Assembly: GCA_964355045.1 (NCBI GenBank)
Contig: CAYHCM010000156.1
Span: 1 to 7,937, forward strand
Source: JABWCE01 sp964355045
GTDB taxonomy: Bacteria > Bacteroidota > Bacteroidia > NS11-12g > UBA9320
Length of the DNA: 7,937 nt
Direction: 5' to 3'
The position numbers and the translations under genes are program-made. The notes under the pieces were generated by a model. That model ran no database searches and had not been told where the DNA came from. It was given only the letters and a program-made list of their open reading frames with translations. Below are positions 7,152 through 7,937 of the stretch, piece by piece. Numbering within the stretch: position 1 is the stretch's first letter; every line of letters begins with the position of its first letter.

Positions 7152-7232
7152 CACCCTCCTTTAAAAGGGTAAATAAGTGCAAGGATAACAAGTAAAAAAG
7201 TAGAAAAAAGAGCTAAAATTTTTAAAAATTAA

Positions 7233-7263
7233 TTAGGCACTTTAACAAAAAAATCTACCTTTG
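7233..7263 (+). promoter_or_regulatory. rRNA operon promoter P3
   Basis: TACCTTTG (7256-7263) is a perfect -7 element, followed by CACTCCC. At the right 19-nt distance the -33 box is TTAG (7233-7236), one base off. It lies 112 bp after P2 and has the same AGCTAAAA box 45 bp before the -7 element. It is nearest to the 16S gene, with a leader of about 130 nt. Confidence 0.7.
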
Positions 7264-7312
7264 CACTCCCTTAAATAAATTAGAATTTTATTCAATAAAT
7301 AGAATAAATTAA

Positions 7313-7325
7313 GTTCTTTGAAGTA
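7313..7325 (+). promoter_or_regulatory. boxA-like antitermination site in the rRNA leader
   Basis: GTTCTTTGAAGTA resembles the E. coli rrn leader boxA (TGCTCTTTAACAA) in its CTTTRA core and lies downstream of all three promoters, about 75 nt before the 16S gene. In other bacteria the NusB/NusE complex binds such RNA to keep polymerase processive. Assigned by similarity and position only. Confidence 0.5.
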
Positions 7326-7343
7326 TTGTAGAAATAGTGAGTG

Positions 7344-7362
7344 CCCATCCTCTTTTGATGGG
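7344..7362 (+). other. Leader hairpin before 16S rRNA
   Basis: CCCATC (7344-7349) pairs with GATGGG (7357-7362) over a 7-nt loop. It sits just after the boxA-like site and before the mature 16S end. No T tract follows, so it is not a terminator; it may guide rRNA folding or processing. Confidence 0.45.
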
Positions 7363-7398
7363 AAATAATTCTTGAGAAATTTTCAACAAAACTTTTTT

Positions 7399-7937
<539 letters not shown>

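Larger units (their letters stand above)
6940..7398 (+). other. Gene-free rRNA promoter and leader region
   Basis: These 459 bp hold no credible reading frame and no tRNA. They are AT-rich and carry three tandem promoters, two copies of an AGCTAAAA box (7098-7105 and 7211-7218) placed 46 and 45 bp before the second and third -7 elements, a boxA-like site and a leader hairpin. A weak AT-only inverted repeat (6979-6993, ACTTAT/ATAAGT) is the only candidate terminator after the CAP gene and lacks a T tract. Confidence 0.8.

Noticed and set aside
6940..7398. CRISPR array, tRNA or mobile element in the gene-free stretch
   Set aside because: No regular direct repeats with spacers, no cloverleaf arms, no terminal inverted repeats or transposase fragments; the repeated strings are promoter elements.

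Overview
The window comes from a low-GC member of the Bacteroidota. The 16S rRNA 5' half has the phylum's short V3 helix and opening signature. The promoters match the Bacteroidota consensus (TTTG at -33, N19, TAnnTTTG at -7) rather than TTGACA/TATAAT. The protein genes lack strong Shine-Dalgarno sequences, as is usual in this phylum. I cannot place it below phylum with confidence.

Left part (1-4571), all on the minus strand. Positions 1-2002 hold the N-terminal two thirds of a TPR-containing membrane histidine kinase, cut by the left edge inside its ATP-binding domain. A 192-bp spacer follows. Next is a tight three-gene cluster transcribed from about 4600 towards 2195: an ECF-type sigma factor (4571-4008), a single-pass membrane protein that looks like its anti-sigma partner (4002-3010), and diaminopimelate epimerase dapF (3013-2195). 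Spacings are 5 bp and a 4-bp ATGA overlap, so the three are very probably co-transcribed. The sigma gene has a consensus -7 element (TACCTTTG) and a 12-bp perfect palindrome immediately upstream.

Right part, plus strand. Diverging from the sigma gene across 182 bp is an HtrA/Do-family periplasmic serine protease with an intact His/Asp/Ser triad and two PDZ domains (4754-6223). An exported CAP (SCP/PR1) domain protein (6229-6939) follows at once. A terminator-like hairpin lies over the first codons of that gene, so its start codon and its linkage to the protease are uncertain.

Positions 6940-7398 are a gene-free rRNA promoter and leader region with three tandem promoters about 110 bp apart, a boxA-like antitermination site and a small leader hairpin. 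The 16S rRNA gene starts at about 7399 and runs off the right edge after roughly 539 nt.

Functionally the window joins envelope themes: sensing (TPR kinase), cell-wall precursor synthesis (DapF), periplasmic protein quality control (HtrA) and a possible envelope-linked ECF/anti-sigma pair, beside an rRNA operon. I do not see a clearly new multi-gene system. The most unusual points are the evenly spaced triple rRNA promoter, the hairpin over the CAP gene start, and the coupling of dapF to an ECF sigma/anti-sigma pair.
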